Source: Piezodorus guildinii (lineage: Eukaryota > Arthropoda > Insecta > Hemiptera > Pentatomidae). From it: DNA of 64,000 nucleotides. The stretch spans positions 40,012,139 through 40,076,138 of the forward strand of contig CM041292.1 in the NCBI GenBank assembly GCA_023052935.1, read 5' to 3'. Each line of letters opens with the position of its first letter. Position 1 is the first letter of the stretch. A model generated the notes under the pieces. That model was not told where the DNA came from. It did not search any database and saw nothing but the letters and a program-made list of their open reading frames with translations. Positions 20,615-32,604 of this stretch are shown here, in pieces. Both the position numbers and the translations under genes were made by a program.

Positions 20615-21513
20615 TTGGGCTGATGCGAAATTAATGCAGGTTTCCTCTATTGCAATATCTTAATTCCAATTGTGTAAACAAAGCTAATCCTAACATTGAT
20701 CATTATTATACCAAAACAAACCTTATCTAATACCCTCTCTTTCACCATGAATTTATTTAGTAAAATCGTTTTGTTCAGTGTGTTCAAAGGTCTTGAATCA
20801 AAAATGTCAAAGTGCGATTTTCGTCAAATTTATTTTTACGAATTTAAATTAGGGCGCAGCGCTGCGCAAACGGCTCGTAATCTTAATGAAGTGTGGGGTC
20901 AGGGGGCTATTAATGAGTGCACGGTGCAGCGTTGGTTCCAGAAGTTTCGCAGAGGAGATTTCGACCTCGAAGACAAGGAAGGTCGGGGCCGTCATCTTGC
21001 TCTGGACAACGACCAGCTGAGGTCAAAAGTGGAAGAAGACCCAACCAAAACCACACGAGAAATGGCGGCGGAACTCGGAACTCAAAAATTGCAACGTCTT
21101 TGCCCAGCATTGATGAATCGGAAGGGGCCGATCCTGCTCCACGATAACGCCAGACCACACGTTGCACAACCAACGCTTCGACGGCTGCACGAGTTGGGCT
21201 ACGAAGTTCTCCAACATCCGCCTTATTCACCTGACCTCTCTCCTACAGACTTCCACTTTTTCAGGCATCTGGACAACTTTTTGAGGGAGAAAAATTTTCA
21301 AAACCAGGACGACATTGAAAATTCTTTTCGTGATTTCATTGAGTCCAGGGATTCGGATTTTTTTTCTGGTGGAATAAGAAAGCTTGTTGATCGTTGGCAA
21401 GAGTGCATTGATTCAGATGGAAATTATTTTGATTAAATATATATGGTTAAAGTAAAGATATGGCGTATTTACAATACCTACTAAAAACCTGCATTAATTT
21501 TGCATCAACCCAA
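20615..21513 (+). mobile_element. Internally deleted mariner transposon (cecropia/Hsmar1-like)
   Basis: Terminal inverted repeats of 29 bp: left 20615-20643 (TTGGGCTGATGCGAAATTAA...) and right 21485-21513 (its near-perfect reverse complement, two or three mismatches). A TA dinucleotide lies directly outside each end (20613-20614, 21514-21515), the hallmark target duplication of the Tc1/mariner superfamily. The element is 899 bp against the usual 1.3 kb because the centre of the transposase is missing. Confidence 0.95.
20804..21436 (+). pseudogene. Mariner transposase, in-frame internal deletion
   Basis: 210 residues from the ATG at 20804; a longer opening upstream starts without the family's N-terminus. 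Residues 1-92 carry the N-terminal DNA-binding region (TVQRWFQKFRRGDFDLEDKEGR is diagnostic). At about residues 93-95 the sequence jumps to KLQRLCPALMNRKGPILLHDNARPH, so about 135 of the usual 345 residues are absent. The second and third catalytic aspartates remain, Asp114 (HDNARPH) and Asp149 (YSPDLSPTDF), with exactly 34 residues between them (DD34D). The first catalytic aspartate, which lies in the deleted part, is gone, so the protein should be inactive. It could still bind ends. The C-terminal half most resembles the Hsmar1/cecropia subfamily. Confidence 0.9.
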
Positions 21514-21519
21514 TACACG

Positions 21520-22557
21520 TAATTTTTATACCTATTGTTTTTTGTTTTGTTTTTTTAAAAGGCTTATCATGTGTTTTAGATAATGACCATCCCTTTTACC
21601 TATCGAAAACTAAGAGCAAGATAGTTGCATCAGCGGAATTTCTTCACAAAGAAACAGAAATATGACATAGAAAAGAGCCTAGTAATTGGAGGATAGGACG
21701 ACCTGCTCTGGCACAATGACACAGGACACGACCTCAGATGATTTCGTTCGGGACAATGCAGCGTCTATTGCGTACCACCAAATAACTGGCTCTTCAGGAA
21801 AGATTTCGGCGATTTGGCAATCATCTATAGCATCTGAAAAATTTCCGGTCATTTAATGGTTGAATTGCCTCATAAAGAAAATAAAATTATAATTCAAATT
21901 TTTTTTTAATATGAAGTTCCTCCTTCCAAATTTACCACCGATAGAAAAAAAAAAAAGACTAAATTAAAATACTGCAAGATAAACTAAATACCTTCTGAAA
22001 CCAATGCTCATGAGTTACTGTAATATAATGATTCTATTTGGCTTGATTGAAGTTCGAAATTTCTTTAAATATTCCCATTTACCTGGACAAAACAAATATG
22101 TTTTTTTTTAGTATTATTTAACCATCAGTTGACCATATTAACATAAACATAAGTAAAAAAAATGTTAGCTCAAGCTATAAAATTAATTATAGGCTTCCAC
22201 ACCAAATTAATTCAGCTAACAGTTCATTTAGAAAATAATAACTTTTGTGACTTAATTTTTTTTTTATAAAAATCATACATGGGTTTTTTAATATAAAAAG
22301 AATAGTTATTACATCTGGTAACATTAGAAAAAGTTGGGGTATAGTCTCATACACAAGACACCCCTAACGATAATAGATTTATAATTATTGATAAAAATTG
22401 AATAATGAATTAAATTAATAACTGAACGAATGAATAAAATACAAATTAAAGAAAAAAAAAAGATAAAAAAAGAAAAGTAATGAATATACAAAATAATATG
22501 AAGTTCGCTGCAAGAATATAAATTATAAAAGTAAAATTGATTTAAGTCTTTAAAAAA

Positions 22558-22560
<3 letters not shown>
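21520..22560. other. No identified gene
   Basis: AT-rich, with a GC-richer island at about 21650-21840 that may be an old transposon piece; no frame is recognisable. Confidence 0.4.

Positions 22561-22562
<2 letters not shown>

Positions 22563-22626
<64 letters not shown>
22563..22626. repeat. (TA)n microsatellite
   Basis: About 32 uninterrupted TA units. Confidence 0.95.
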
Positions 22627-22628
<2 letters not shown>

Positions 22629-22716
22629 AAATAAAAATAATAATAAAATATATATAAAATAAAAATAAACCAACAAGATTAAATAACATGAGGCTTATAA
22701 AACAACATAATAATAT

Positions 22717-22910
22717 TTACAAGATGTCTTGTAGAAGCCTGGGTTTGAGCCTGCGAGATGAAGTTGGAACTCCTATGTTATAGGCCACTGCACCTCTAAC
22801 TGCTGGTAGCTGGGAGTAGTATTTTCTAAAGCGGTTTTTGATGAATTCTTCGATGTATTCAATATGTAGCTCGCGATGTAATGGACTATTTCTAATGAAC
22901 CATGGGCTGA
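22717..22910 (-). pseudogene. LINE ORF2 C-terminal end (jockey-like)
   Basis: Minus-strand frame open for about 60 codons and ending at a TAA (22717-22719). It reads FIRNSPLHRELHIEYIEEF, then KNRFRKYYSQLP and a basic RRLKPRLLQDIL end, which matches the extreme C-terminus of jockey-like ORF2 proteins. The upstream RT part is not next to it. Confidence 0.6.
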
Positions 22911-22914
22911 CTTA

Positions 22915-23570
22915 ATTAAACTTCTTGTTAGGGAATAGAAAATTGAAGGTTAAAAAATTTGATAATATTATGCTTAAAAGCTGAATCAGCCAATTTCAGA
23001 TGGTATTTATTTTAAAAGGTGATTATTATTATTTCGATTTATCTTGCTAACTAATATTTTCAGCATAGATCCATATTCAATATTAAAGATTGTCTGCTTT
23101 CAAAACCGATGGGTACCAAAGGACTAAAAGACATGCATGTATTTATCTGAAATTTTTATAAGAATGTCAGTTATTCTATTTATATAAAAACCTAGTAGTT
23201 TAGTCTGACTATTCAGTGGTAATCAAGTGATTTTTGGAACGCTTCTAACGTCACTATTCGCTGCTCAAATTTCTTTGAATATATGGTTTCGGGTAATGTT
23301 GTTTCCGGTTTCAAAAACCAGAGCAATTGTTTTCTGAATATGGAATGAAGAAGTACCATTTCTGTTATGCCTTGTACCACCACATGGGAATTTTCGTATT
23401 TGTCTTTTTATGTCCTAGGCGATAAAAAAAATGTCGAATCTTAGGAGTTGTCCGATGTTTATGGCCTACATTACACTATTACTTATAAATATTGTAGATA
23501 TAATTTAATTGTAGGTTTGCACTGGAATTTCTCGTAAGTTGATTATTATCCAATATAATATATATATATA
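22915..23570. other. No recognisable feature
   Basis: AT-rich sequence without repeat matches or frames, ending in a short (TA)n at about 23556-23570. Confidence 0.45.
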
Positions 23571-23574
23571 TTCG

Positions 23575-23880
23575 GCCTTTAGCCATAGGGTTTCTCGTGC
23601 CGTGCGCCTCGAAATGAGGAAGTTCTGCTTGCGCGATTCCGTATCGGACCATGCGGATTGGCCCACACTAACCTCATGACCCGGGAACCTCTACCTCCCT
23701 GTCCATCCTGCCAAGTCCCTACCCAAATATTCCACATCTACAGAGAATGCCTACAATATGCTTCTTCATGTACTCTATTGAGCCTCGCCACCGATCTTTC
23801 TCTCCTTTCAAATTCACTTCCATATTCATATATCCTATACAGGTGCGAAGATGAACATAACGCAGGTCGTTGACGCCTAA
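23575..23880 (+). pseudogene. LINE ORF2 C-terminal knuckle region (I/R1-like)
   Basis: The frame over 23640-23873 reads RIGPCGLAHTNLMTREPLPP, then CPSCQVPTQIFHIYRECLQYA: the conserved R-I-G-x-x-x-L-T-H segment and a C-x2-C-x8-H-x4-C knuckle. It is open to the stop near 23871, but the RT and RNase H parts are missing. Confidence 0.65.
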
Positions 23881-24276
23881 TAAAGAGCTAAGAAATGAGG
23901 GGACTGTTGCACCGTTTAGGGAGTATTTTGCAAAATCTCGAGGACGCTGTTTAGCCCTTTGTTGTAAAGCACTAATTGCAAAAAAAAAATTTAAAGTCAC
24001 CAATAATGATCAAACTATATGACTACAGCCCATGAAGAATCATGGTACAGATAATTTAATTATTATCCTATTAATATTTTACATTGATCTCATCCTTAAT
24101 CTTCATTGAGAAATGTAAGATCACTAATTTTCAAGTGGTTTAAATTTTAGATATTTTATTTTTCACTTCCTTAGTTTTTTGAATATCCGAAACAAATCAT
24201 ATTTTTAGCTTTTGTTATATTTATTTCTGGTTGATAATTTATATACTTGGTGTCCGATTATACAAAAACTTCAAAT

Positions 24277-25010
24277 TTTTTTTTTTTTTTCTCTTTATAT
24301 CTTTATTTACACCTGTCAGAAGATGCCTGACAATCAGCAAATGTGCTGGACAAAATGAGATTAGACATGATAGGCATGGGGAAGTAAAGTGCCCAGCAGC
24401 ACCCCTTCCAAGGCTTTAATCTAGCTGAGGAGGTCCCTCATCCAGCTTCGTTTTAGCCTTCTTCTGACCGGCATTTCAGCAACTGACATGTCGTTAATCA
24501 GTCTATTGTCGTGTCCGTTAAGTTTAATGTGAAATCGAGAATAGAGTGTTCGTATATGTTGGTCAACTGTTGGTTGCTGTAAGTCCGTATGTAGGGTTCT
24601 GTTGTTTACGTACCAAGGAGCTGTCGTTATCAGTCTTAAAATTTTGGATTGAAATTATTGCAGTTTTTGTATGTGAGTCTTTTTTGCTGAACCAAAAATC
24701 TGTGAAGCGTAAGTCAATATTGGCTTAAGAAGGTATGTGTATGTATTCAGTTTCTGTCTAATTTTTAATTTTGATGATTTTGAAAAAAGAGAGTATAGTA
24801 TTTTCAGTCGGTGGTTGAGAGTCTGTCTTTTTATCTTGACATGTGGGCCCCAAGTCATCCTTCGATCGAGTGTCAGTCCTAGGTAATGTACAGAGTTTGT
24901 CTGAGGAATTTGGTTGTTGTCGATAAAAATTGGTGGGCAAGTGTTTTGTCGTAGTGTAAACGTTACGTGTTTTCATAACCGTCACAGGAATAAGTCATAA
25001 TAAGAGTTCC
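24277..25010 (-). pseudogene. LINE family L-A 3' end, 5'-truncated
   Basis: T-run at 24277-24290 is the A tail on the minus strand, preceded by AATAAAG and ACAGGTGTAAATAAA. Upstream, the minus strand encodes TWGPHVKIKRQTLNHRLKIL at 24790-24860 and a thumb segment (YLLKPILTYASQIFGSAKKT), collinear with 2.7-2.95 kb. A 67-codon stretch (24655-24858) is still open. Confidence 0.7.
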
Positions 25011-25014
25011 TCTT

Positions 25015-25595
25015 AGTTAGGCTCTTTTACTCCTGTGAACGAGGAGTATCTCTTGCAACACATTCGGCTCAGTCAAAGAATATTTTTAAGTCGGACATTT
25101 ATAATATCCTCTTTTTAAGATATCTATTTTCTAATAAAAACTGATATTAGGAGTTTTCTACTTAAAGAATGATCATTTATCTATAAATGTAAAAATATTT
25201 AATGGAGTAAAGAAATGCTTTTGCTTTTAAATCAGGTTAACATCTTTTCAGTAGCTTGTTCTTTAACTCTTGAAACATTTGGCCAGAATTCGCTAATTCT
25301 AAAATGATTTATGCTTAAGTTCTATTGAGAGTTTAAATGTTGAACAAAAATATCCATGACAGCTGCATTGATGTTGCAATTGTCGGCGGGGCTTTTTAGA
25401 ATGACCCATCCTAATGACGGTCCGAAAACGATTTAGCAAAATTAAAAAAATTGCAAGTCACTACTGAAACATTAATTAACTTCACAATAATAGAACTATT
25501 TCAAATTGACTTTCAAAAGTAATCAACCACAAATTATCTTAGATAATGTAGTTCGAAGTTAAGTTTCAAATAAATATTTATTTCGAAATTCAAAA
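25015..25595. other. No recognisable feature
   Basis: AT-rich; nothing identified. Confidence 0.45.
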
Positions 25596-25596
25596 C

Positions 25597-26640
25597 ATTT
25601 TTATTGATATTTATAACTGTATTAAAAAAATACAGTAAATAAATTAAATGTGATAGTTATATAATACAACGACGTGAAATACATGTAGAGAAGCTTCCCA
25701 TTGAAACACTCTAAAAATATTCTAAACTAGGAGGTCCCGAGGCCATATCATGTTCTGGCGCCTCGGAGGATTATCAGGAATTAAAGGGAGGAAGAAGATA
25801 TGAGAATGGAGTTTGTCATGAAAGAACTGATACCATGTCCAGGCCAAATCAATAACATAGAGAACCTTAAGGTCTTAATGGATGAGTTTATTCGGAAAAA
25901 AGTAAGGAGCGTTGAGGACTTTATGAAGGATTTTGGATTGTAATGCGGAAAGAATTTGATGGTTTAGTCGAGCCCCAAAGCTCCACTCCGTAAGTCTATA
26001 TCGGCCTTACGATAGTCATGTAGATGAATCTTTTGCAGCTAAGTGGAAGATTAGAACGTTTGTCTAGTAAGTGTTGAAGTAGTCGAAAACGTCGTGCACT
26101 TTCTTGTCGTTTCAATCTTGTAGGAGGGTTCCAAGTAAGGCGTTTGTCAAGGTTGAGTCCTAAATATCGGATCTGTTAATCCGGGACAAGAGGAGTATTA
26201 TTGAAGGAGGTAGTAGGGCCGGATGTCATGTTATTAAATGATACTACAGCACTGGCTACAAGGCTATTTGATGGGATTTGTTTTGTTTTTTTTGTTTTTT
26301 TCTCTAGTTCTGACACCATACTAGGTTTTTGATGTGGGCTTCAATGTTATGTTAGGCAATAAATGGATATTTATGAACTGTTAACACGCAGGTGTCATCA
26401 GCATATGTAGAAAGGAAATTGTTAGGATGGGTTGGGATATCAGCTGTATAGACTGTGAAAAGAATGGGTTCGAGGATACTGCCTTGAGGAACACCAGCAG
26501 TCTGAGTAAAAAGGGATGAATAGGAAATATTGTGATTTATTTAGAAGGATCTATCAGAAAGGTAGATTGAACAATCAGGAAGTATGTGGGAGGAAGGAAT
26601 TTACGGAGTTTGTACAACAGTCCTTGATGCCAGAAAAATT
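25597..26640 (-). pseudogene. LINE family L-B, RT palm to 3' end
   Basis: Minus-strand translation near 26395-26510 gives TAGVPQGSILEPILFTVYTADIP then LSTYADDTCVLT: RT motif B (GVPQGS) and the catalytic YADD (26395-26406). A stop follows soon after. Sequence to about 25597 is the rest of ORF2 and the 3' UTR, interrupted near 26280-26300 by a T-rich insertion. Landmarks recur at 18.1, 42.9 and 44.5-45.0 kb. The catalytic motif survives but the frame is broken. Confidence 0.75.
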
Positions 26641-26650
26641 TAAAACTTGA

Positions 26651-27137
26651 GTTAAAAACTCTGGTGAGCGCAACAGACTACTTTTCGCTACCCATATTGT
26701 TAAAATCAATGTAATAATTTTTAAATAAACTTAGAGTTGCAAAAAGGTTTAAGAATTAAAAAAATAACGGCTTTGGAGTCCTATCGGACTATTTCAATTA
26801 GAATGAAACCTGCATGATATTAGATCCAATTAAATTTTACATCAACAAAGCGAGTTTAATCAAAATTGTTAGAGTCGTTTTTAATAAAATTGTGATAATG
26901 TCTAAACTTTATAGTACAAAGTGGCTGGTTTGCACGATTGATGATGAGTTGTTGTTATATCTCAGGCTATTATAGGACATTGCAGTTTTTATAAATTTAT
27001 CGTTTTCGAGCTTTTTGCAGGACTGATTCATTTGAATTCATGGGGCACTAAAGCGGTGAAAACTGGCAATCAAAAATTTCCCCAATCGCAATACATTCCC
27101 TCCATTTTATATACAAATAAGTGAAAGTAAAAAAAAT
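26651..27137 (+). mobile_element. Family H element, shortened copy
   Basis: Starts CTCTGGTGAGCGCAACAGAC and ends AAATAAGTGAAAGTAAAAA. The middle (AATCAAAATTGTTAGAGTCG, TGTTATATCTCAGG) aligns with other copies. The (CA)n tract and the terminal palindrome have decayed. Confidence 0.6.
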
Positions 27138-27139
27138 TG

Positions 27140-27755
27140 TACATTTGCATATTATGTTTCATCTATTGACTGATAAATAGTTAGAAAATCTGTCAGAAAT
27201 TTCATTTTGTATGTAGCTTTATTGAAACTACGATTTAAATCATCAGCGTGATGTATGAAATAATTAATTATCGATTCTCATATACATGTCAAATACAAAA
27301 AATTAAAAAAATCACATTACTAACTTTACGCTATATTACTTATGTAACTGCATATTATTCATTCTCTAAGATGTGCTTTGGATCTCTATATTCCTTTTTA
27401 GTAGTAATATTTTAGTGCTCAACGATTTGTTAAAACCATGGAAAGTAGAATTGATCAATGCATACTCCATGGATAAAGATGTTTATTCCTCTTTAAGTCT
27501 ACTATTTGTTATAATAGTTCACTTTTTCGAGACTTCCAAAGAAAAAATGGCCTCTTTAAAAAAAAAAAATAACTTATTTATGGATTTTAAATATATTTAC
27601 TCGGCCCCTATTTTAAAATCTTACGCTTGACATGAACTAGTATGTCTATGCCCTGTAACATTGGTGTTCGAATTCGAAAGAAAAGAAAATCGCCCGAATT
27701 AAAAAAAAAAAAGTGGACGGCAGTCGGTGGATAGTTGTCTTATATTTTCTGATAT
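27140..27755. other. No recognisable feature
   Basis: AT-rich. An 85-codon opening (27373-27630) begins without ATG and contains a poly-A-derived lysine run; not supported as a gene. Confidence 0.45.
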
Positions 27756-27759
27756 ATAT

Positions 27760-28160
27760 TCCCCCACTTTGACTATGGATGTATGGTATACAGTGGCCTC
27801 TTGACGATGCTAGAGAAACGAGCAAAGCATATCATGAACTGTTTTTTAAGATTTATCTTTGGCACCTCGAGGCGGTGTCACGCGTTCCATTTTTACGGCG
27901 ATTTAAAGTTGCTTATCCCTCAAACCCGAAGACAATAATTCCTCGGAACATTCCTTTACCAAACAATCAACTCCCAGCACCCTCCCTATATATATACGAT
28001 CTACTGCAGCTCAAACTATCAATCCATTCACAAGAAACCAGATCTCGACATTCCGACCATTATATCCTTCCCACAGAACTAAAACATATGAACGTTAATT
28101 TCTATCCCGCTCTATCAGTTTTTGAAATTCTATTCCAACAAACATCCGTTGAGTAACCTC
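27760..28160 (+). pseudogene. Probable LINE ORF2 C-terminus (family L-D)
   Basis: A 125-codon ATG-initiated frame at 27779-28156. Its last 60 residues follow the pattern H-x-x-x-TR...P...Y-x-A-x-x-x-F-x-x-L-F that ends many LINE RT proteins (IHSQETRSRHSDHYILP, then FYPALSVFEILFQ). The first half is not recognised. A host gene fragment is possible but less likely. Confidence 0.45.
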
Positions 28161-28164
28161 TCTC

Positions 28165-29690
28165 TCCACTTTTAAATACCTTTTGTTTTTGTTTTGTTTC
28201 TTTGTGCATTTTCTTTTATTTTTATCAAAAGCGTTAAATATTAGTTAATTATATTGTCACCAAATGTATTTATTCCTTATCATAATTTTTATTTATTTAA
28301 ATTATTTTTACTCGTGTTAAATTTACTTTATTTTTTTCACTGTTTTTCCTCATTAATTTTGTATCTTGGCCATTTATGAATATTTAGGATAAAGTTTTTT
28401 TCTTTTTCTATTTTTTCTTCATTTCGTCAACAGAACATAATCCTTAAACTTCATATTTTGAGGTGCCATCATTCAACCTATTTATTTATTATATTTAATT
28501 CATTTATTTGTTATTCTTTATTTTGGTCAAACTAAACTTTTTTTTTTTTTTTTGCAAAGATTATTGCAGACAGAGTTTGTCTTCTCGCGATTGATTTGAT
28601 AATGAATTTAAAGATACAACTGGCCGTCCTATTTACGTGACCGACGCCAACCATTGCATCTTTAATTTGCATATTCATTTCGGCAATGACACGCTGACTG
28701 TTGTGACAATCGGTAAAGCTATTAGTTATTACGATATATGGCAACCGGCGATACGACTAAGTTAATGATACTGCCAATTAAGACGTTGATACCAATTGAT
28801 GTTTGGTTTCAAATAAAATTAAGAAAACTGTTATAGAATCCTCCTTAAATAACAAACATCGACATATTGTCCTTCATTAGCTGATCTCATTATCCTAGTC
28901 TGTTAAGTCTGGGATAGCGTAGGGCAAATTTAGATAGGAATGGTTGAGGAATATTAATTTACAAGAAAATGCGTGTTTACAAAATGTTTTCTAGAGAATG
29001 ACTTGGTTATGCGATCTTAGAAAACTGTTTCCGTAAATGGTAAAATTCTTGGTTATATGCCAATGGAAGTCGAAAATTCTTTACAAATTCTACACTTCAA
29101 TTGGACGTTTGGGATTTCCCGAATATCATAGCAACTTCTTGAATAAAATAAGATTATTCGATAGAGTTAAACTTGTCTGCCTCATTGTACTTTTCAATAT
29201 TACTCTTGCTCCTGAAATCAAATCTGGCACTTAAGACTCCATCTTGACAACGTTCTTGATTTTTAATTCTTATACTAGACTGAAGTAACAAAAAACTTAT
29301 CGCGGATAACATATTACTACTATTCTACTAATCTACTAAGTTACTAGGACACTTACTTGACAGACTCAAAACTTCCAATCCAGTTTATAAAAAAAAAAAA
29401 ATATTATAATTAGCAGGCCTGTTAGGAGATATGGAGTTGTGCTAATAAGATAAATAGACCATCAAAACCCCTTCACAACCAATCTATAATTTTCGAAGAA
29501 TTCTAAATTCCCCTTAATTGATTAGCAATAACATCATCTGGGAAAACTTCGATTACCTTATTAGTTAAAAACTCGCCAGAAAGCAGATTATTCTCTAAGG
29601 CGACTAAAGAGTTTTTCTAACATAAGACATCAGATTTGTTCGATATGTTTTTTTTATACAAGTGTATAGTACGCTAAAGATTCCAGATGA
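28165..29690. other. No recognisable gene
   Basis: T-rich to about 28560 (T run 28538-28552), then mixed AT-rich sequence. Short openings in this stretch have no domain signature. Confidence 0.45.
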
Positions 29691-29699
29691 ATGATCTTT

Positions 29700-30010
29700 C
29701 GGTTGGTAGCATAATTATTTTGTACTTCTTAAGTACCTTTAGTATTTTTTTCGTTTGGGACTTTGGCGAGTACTCTGGTTTGGCCATATGAAAAGAATGC
29801 AGAATATAGGATAGCCAAAATAGTGTAAGAGGAAAATGGGGAAAGGAAAGGCCTCGAAAGACCCTAGGAAGGTGGCATCGAGAGGAGAGACATGGCGTGG
29901 ATAAGGACCCATTAATATTATTTTTAAACACAGCTGGTCTAGGACAGGCGCATGAATGGGGCTCTATAAGCAGGATCCTCTGCACTGGCCGACGGTAGGG
30001 GAGGATTCGA
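29700..30010 (+). pseudogene. Possible LINE C-terminal relic
   Basis: The plus strand contains FGHMKRMQ followed by RPRKTLGRWHREERHGVDKD, which resembles the GH-x-x-R-M...RPR-x-x-W segment at the end of several LINE ORF2 proteins. Stops separate the pieces. A related TGCACTGGCCGACGGTAGG motif reappears in altered form near 30840. Confidence 0.35.
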
Positions 30011-30014
30011 CCGA

Positions 30015-31500
30015 TTTAGCTGGACAAAATTTTGATACTTGTTCATACTTAACCTTTAGGGTCCAGATTACGGAAAAAATTATAAAAACTAATTACATTT
30101 TTGACACGATTGGCGCGCGCACAGTGTTCAAAGTCAAATTTATTGCTAAAATCTAACACTTCTCTACATTTTAAGTTTGAAGTCCCAGAATTGGGGAAAA
30201 ATAATACAAAAAATCTAATTATGGCTCGGAGTTGCTTAAGCCTGCTAATAGATGTATTTTTTATCATTTAGGAAACTTATCAAAGTATGAATTGTAAAAC
30301 ATTAGATTCGGAGTGTTATGTCTGAAAAAACGCCTCATTATCACCCAAAACGCAAAAAATCGCAAACATTTGTTTTAGTATTTATTGACTAAAAGGATTC
30401 ATGAATCAAATCCTACAAACAAATCCTTGGGGTAAATTAGGGGTTATATAGTTTTTTTGTTATTGAATAGGGGCTTACATTTACAAATTGCTAAATTAAC
30501 TCTACAGGTAGATTGCAATGTATATTCAATGAAGAATTTGGAAATATAATGTCATATCAATGTCTCAGCAATGTCCAATGTTAAATAAAAGAAAAAAGAC
30601 TTTGAGCTAAATACACCTTGAACACAATAAATGGCCATCGAATAAAGATAATTCCACTGACGTTAATTAGGCACTTGTGCAAACAGGAAGGATTCACTGA
30701 TTTATTATTTATTTTTAAACACGTTATGGCGGGAAATATTAGTATTAAGGGTCTTGCCAACTAATAATAAAAAGTTAAAGCAATAGAAAATTCCCAACCT
30801 TTGACTTGACTTTTGTCCACCTAAATTGGTGATTTTGCCCACTGTGCGACAGTAGGAGAGGATACGACAGAAAATGTTGGATCTTTTGTATAGGCTTTGC
30901 TTGTTAGTTTCAACTCTCGGGCGTTTCTATCTTAGAACACTTTTTTTAGAAATCCATTTCTTATTTGGTTTCAAGAGCCTTTTTTTTTCATCCTATATGA
31001 TTTTTTCCTTTCTTTTGAAGTTCTTATGATACTTAATATCAGTGCTCCTGTAATTCCATGATTTGTTTTTAGGTGATTTGTGAGAACAGATGTTCAAATA
31101 TCAGTCCGCTTTGGGTTTGACTGATTCCGTACCACCAAGAATCATCGTAGTTCCAAAGATTTAGAATTACCTCCCTACCCCATTGGATATCGCGTTGATT
31201 TATACAAAAAATAAGGCATACAAAGACAACCTCATTCTTTCATTAAACCCTAAAGATGTCGGTAGTATATTTGATGGAACGTTGGTGAAGAAATTTAAGA
31301 CACGGTCGATACCAGAACATGAGTATGAAAATAGTAATGATCTATTCCTTAGAGGCCTTAAACGTTGTTTGTACTAAATCGAAAAAAAAAAAAAGAAATG
31401 TCCAGGAGTGTTGAGTATAGAAGTTACTTAAAGCCTAAGTTATGCTATTTTATTATATAGATCGATTAAAATAATGATTTAGTTATTATATAAAAGTAGA
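30015..31500. other. No recognisable gene
   Basis: AT-rich. A 64-codon opening at 31183-31377 (starting with TTG) and others show no domain; the stretch may contain decayed LINE sequence near 30830-30880. Confidence 0.4.
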
Positions 31501-31502
31501 CT

Positions 31503-31757
31503 TCCCCTCAAGGTTGTGGGTTCGAACAAGGCAGATGGATTTTTCGGACTCTTGGATTTTTAAAAATGGAGTGAAAAATTCTTCACTATGGTGTCCTTTG
31601 GAAGGAAAGTAAAATGGTATTACCGAGCATGTGCGATGTGAGGTACTCGTTTAAGATCCCCATCCTGATTAAGCCTAGATAAACAACATGTAGGCCTTTC
31701 GCTGTAGCATCGTCAATCAGTCATAGTAGCAAAAATTTATGTTAAATGAATCAATAA
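31503..31757 (+). repeat. SINE-1 copy, head truncated
   Basis: B box GGTTCGAACAAGG near 31519, then body blocks (GAGGTACTCGTTTAAGATCC, GCTGTAGCATCGTC) and a GTTAAATGAATCAATAAA tail. The A-box half is lost. Confidence 0.75.
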
Positions 31758-32089
31758 ATTCCGTGTTTTTTTTGTACCTAAAAATGTAAGTTATACTTTC
31801 TAGGTGACTCCATCTCTCTAGTCATCTCGCTAATCGTTTTTAGTACAAACAAAACCTCGTATGTATAATGTGATATTAAGTGCGTGGTTCTTAGTATCTT
31901 ACCATAGTTGTCTTTCATTTCATTAATCCATCTTGCATTTATATGATTTTAATTTTTTCAGTAATTGTATGAGATTTTCTTTCGTCCATGAGACTTGGTC
32001 AGACATTGTAAAACAAGATTTTGATTTATTATTTCAACTATCGAACCTTTGTTATCGACAAAAACAAAATAAAAAAAAATAATAATAAA

Positions 32090-32600
32090 AAACCCTCAAA
32101 GTTTTAAATCGCCGCCAAAATACTGGGGCATGCAACGATGATCCTAACACCTAGTCGTTGATAACAGCTGGATATTTTTAAAATGGCGGTCGATTGAAAT
32201 TTATTTAACGCAATAACTCCATAACTCAGTTATTTTCAAAGTTAGAGAAAAACATGTAGAGTATTTTAGAATCAGTAGAGCGCGGTAAACAAAAATAAAT
32301 TGAAATCTTGTTTATAAATACGCTTGTAACTAATATATTTTCGAAGATCGAGAAAAAAAATATTAGTGTTTTTTCAACCAAAAAATGGAATAAGTATAAT
32401 AAAAGAAAAAAATATTGAAATATTACATACAAATACCCACATAACTCAGTTATTTTTTAAGATAAAAAAAAACATGTAAAGAGTGTCAGATTCAGAAAAG
32501 CGCGATAAAAAGAAATTAAAAAAAAAAAAAAAAAAATCTATATATTAAACTTATAAATTATAATAAATGTGATTCCACCTAAACTCGGTTATTATTGAAG
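32090..32600 (+). repeat. Family X element with internal direct repeats
   Basis: Begins near GGGGCATGCAACGATGATCC and AAATGGCGGTCGATT. Next come at least three diverged copies of a roughly 100-bp unit: ATAACTCAGTTATTTT, a GATAGAGAAAAACATG block and a CAGAAGAGCGCGATAAA block. The sequence is non-coding. The family recurs near 3.3 kb (minus) and 37.3-38.0 kb. Confidence 0.55.
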
Positions 32601-32604
32601 ATAG

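Noticed and set aside
20910..21230. Additional openings of 64-106 codons on both strands over the mariner
   Set aside because: Shadows of the GC-richer transposase frame.
22324..22689. 121-codon minus-strand frame with apparent membrane segments
   Set aside because: The hydrophobic run comes from (TA)n and A/T-rich DNA; no domain or codon signal.
31183..31377. 64-codon opening with a plausible amino-acid mix
   Set aside because: Starts with TTG, has no upstream signal and no recognisable domain; the flanks look like decayed repeats.
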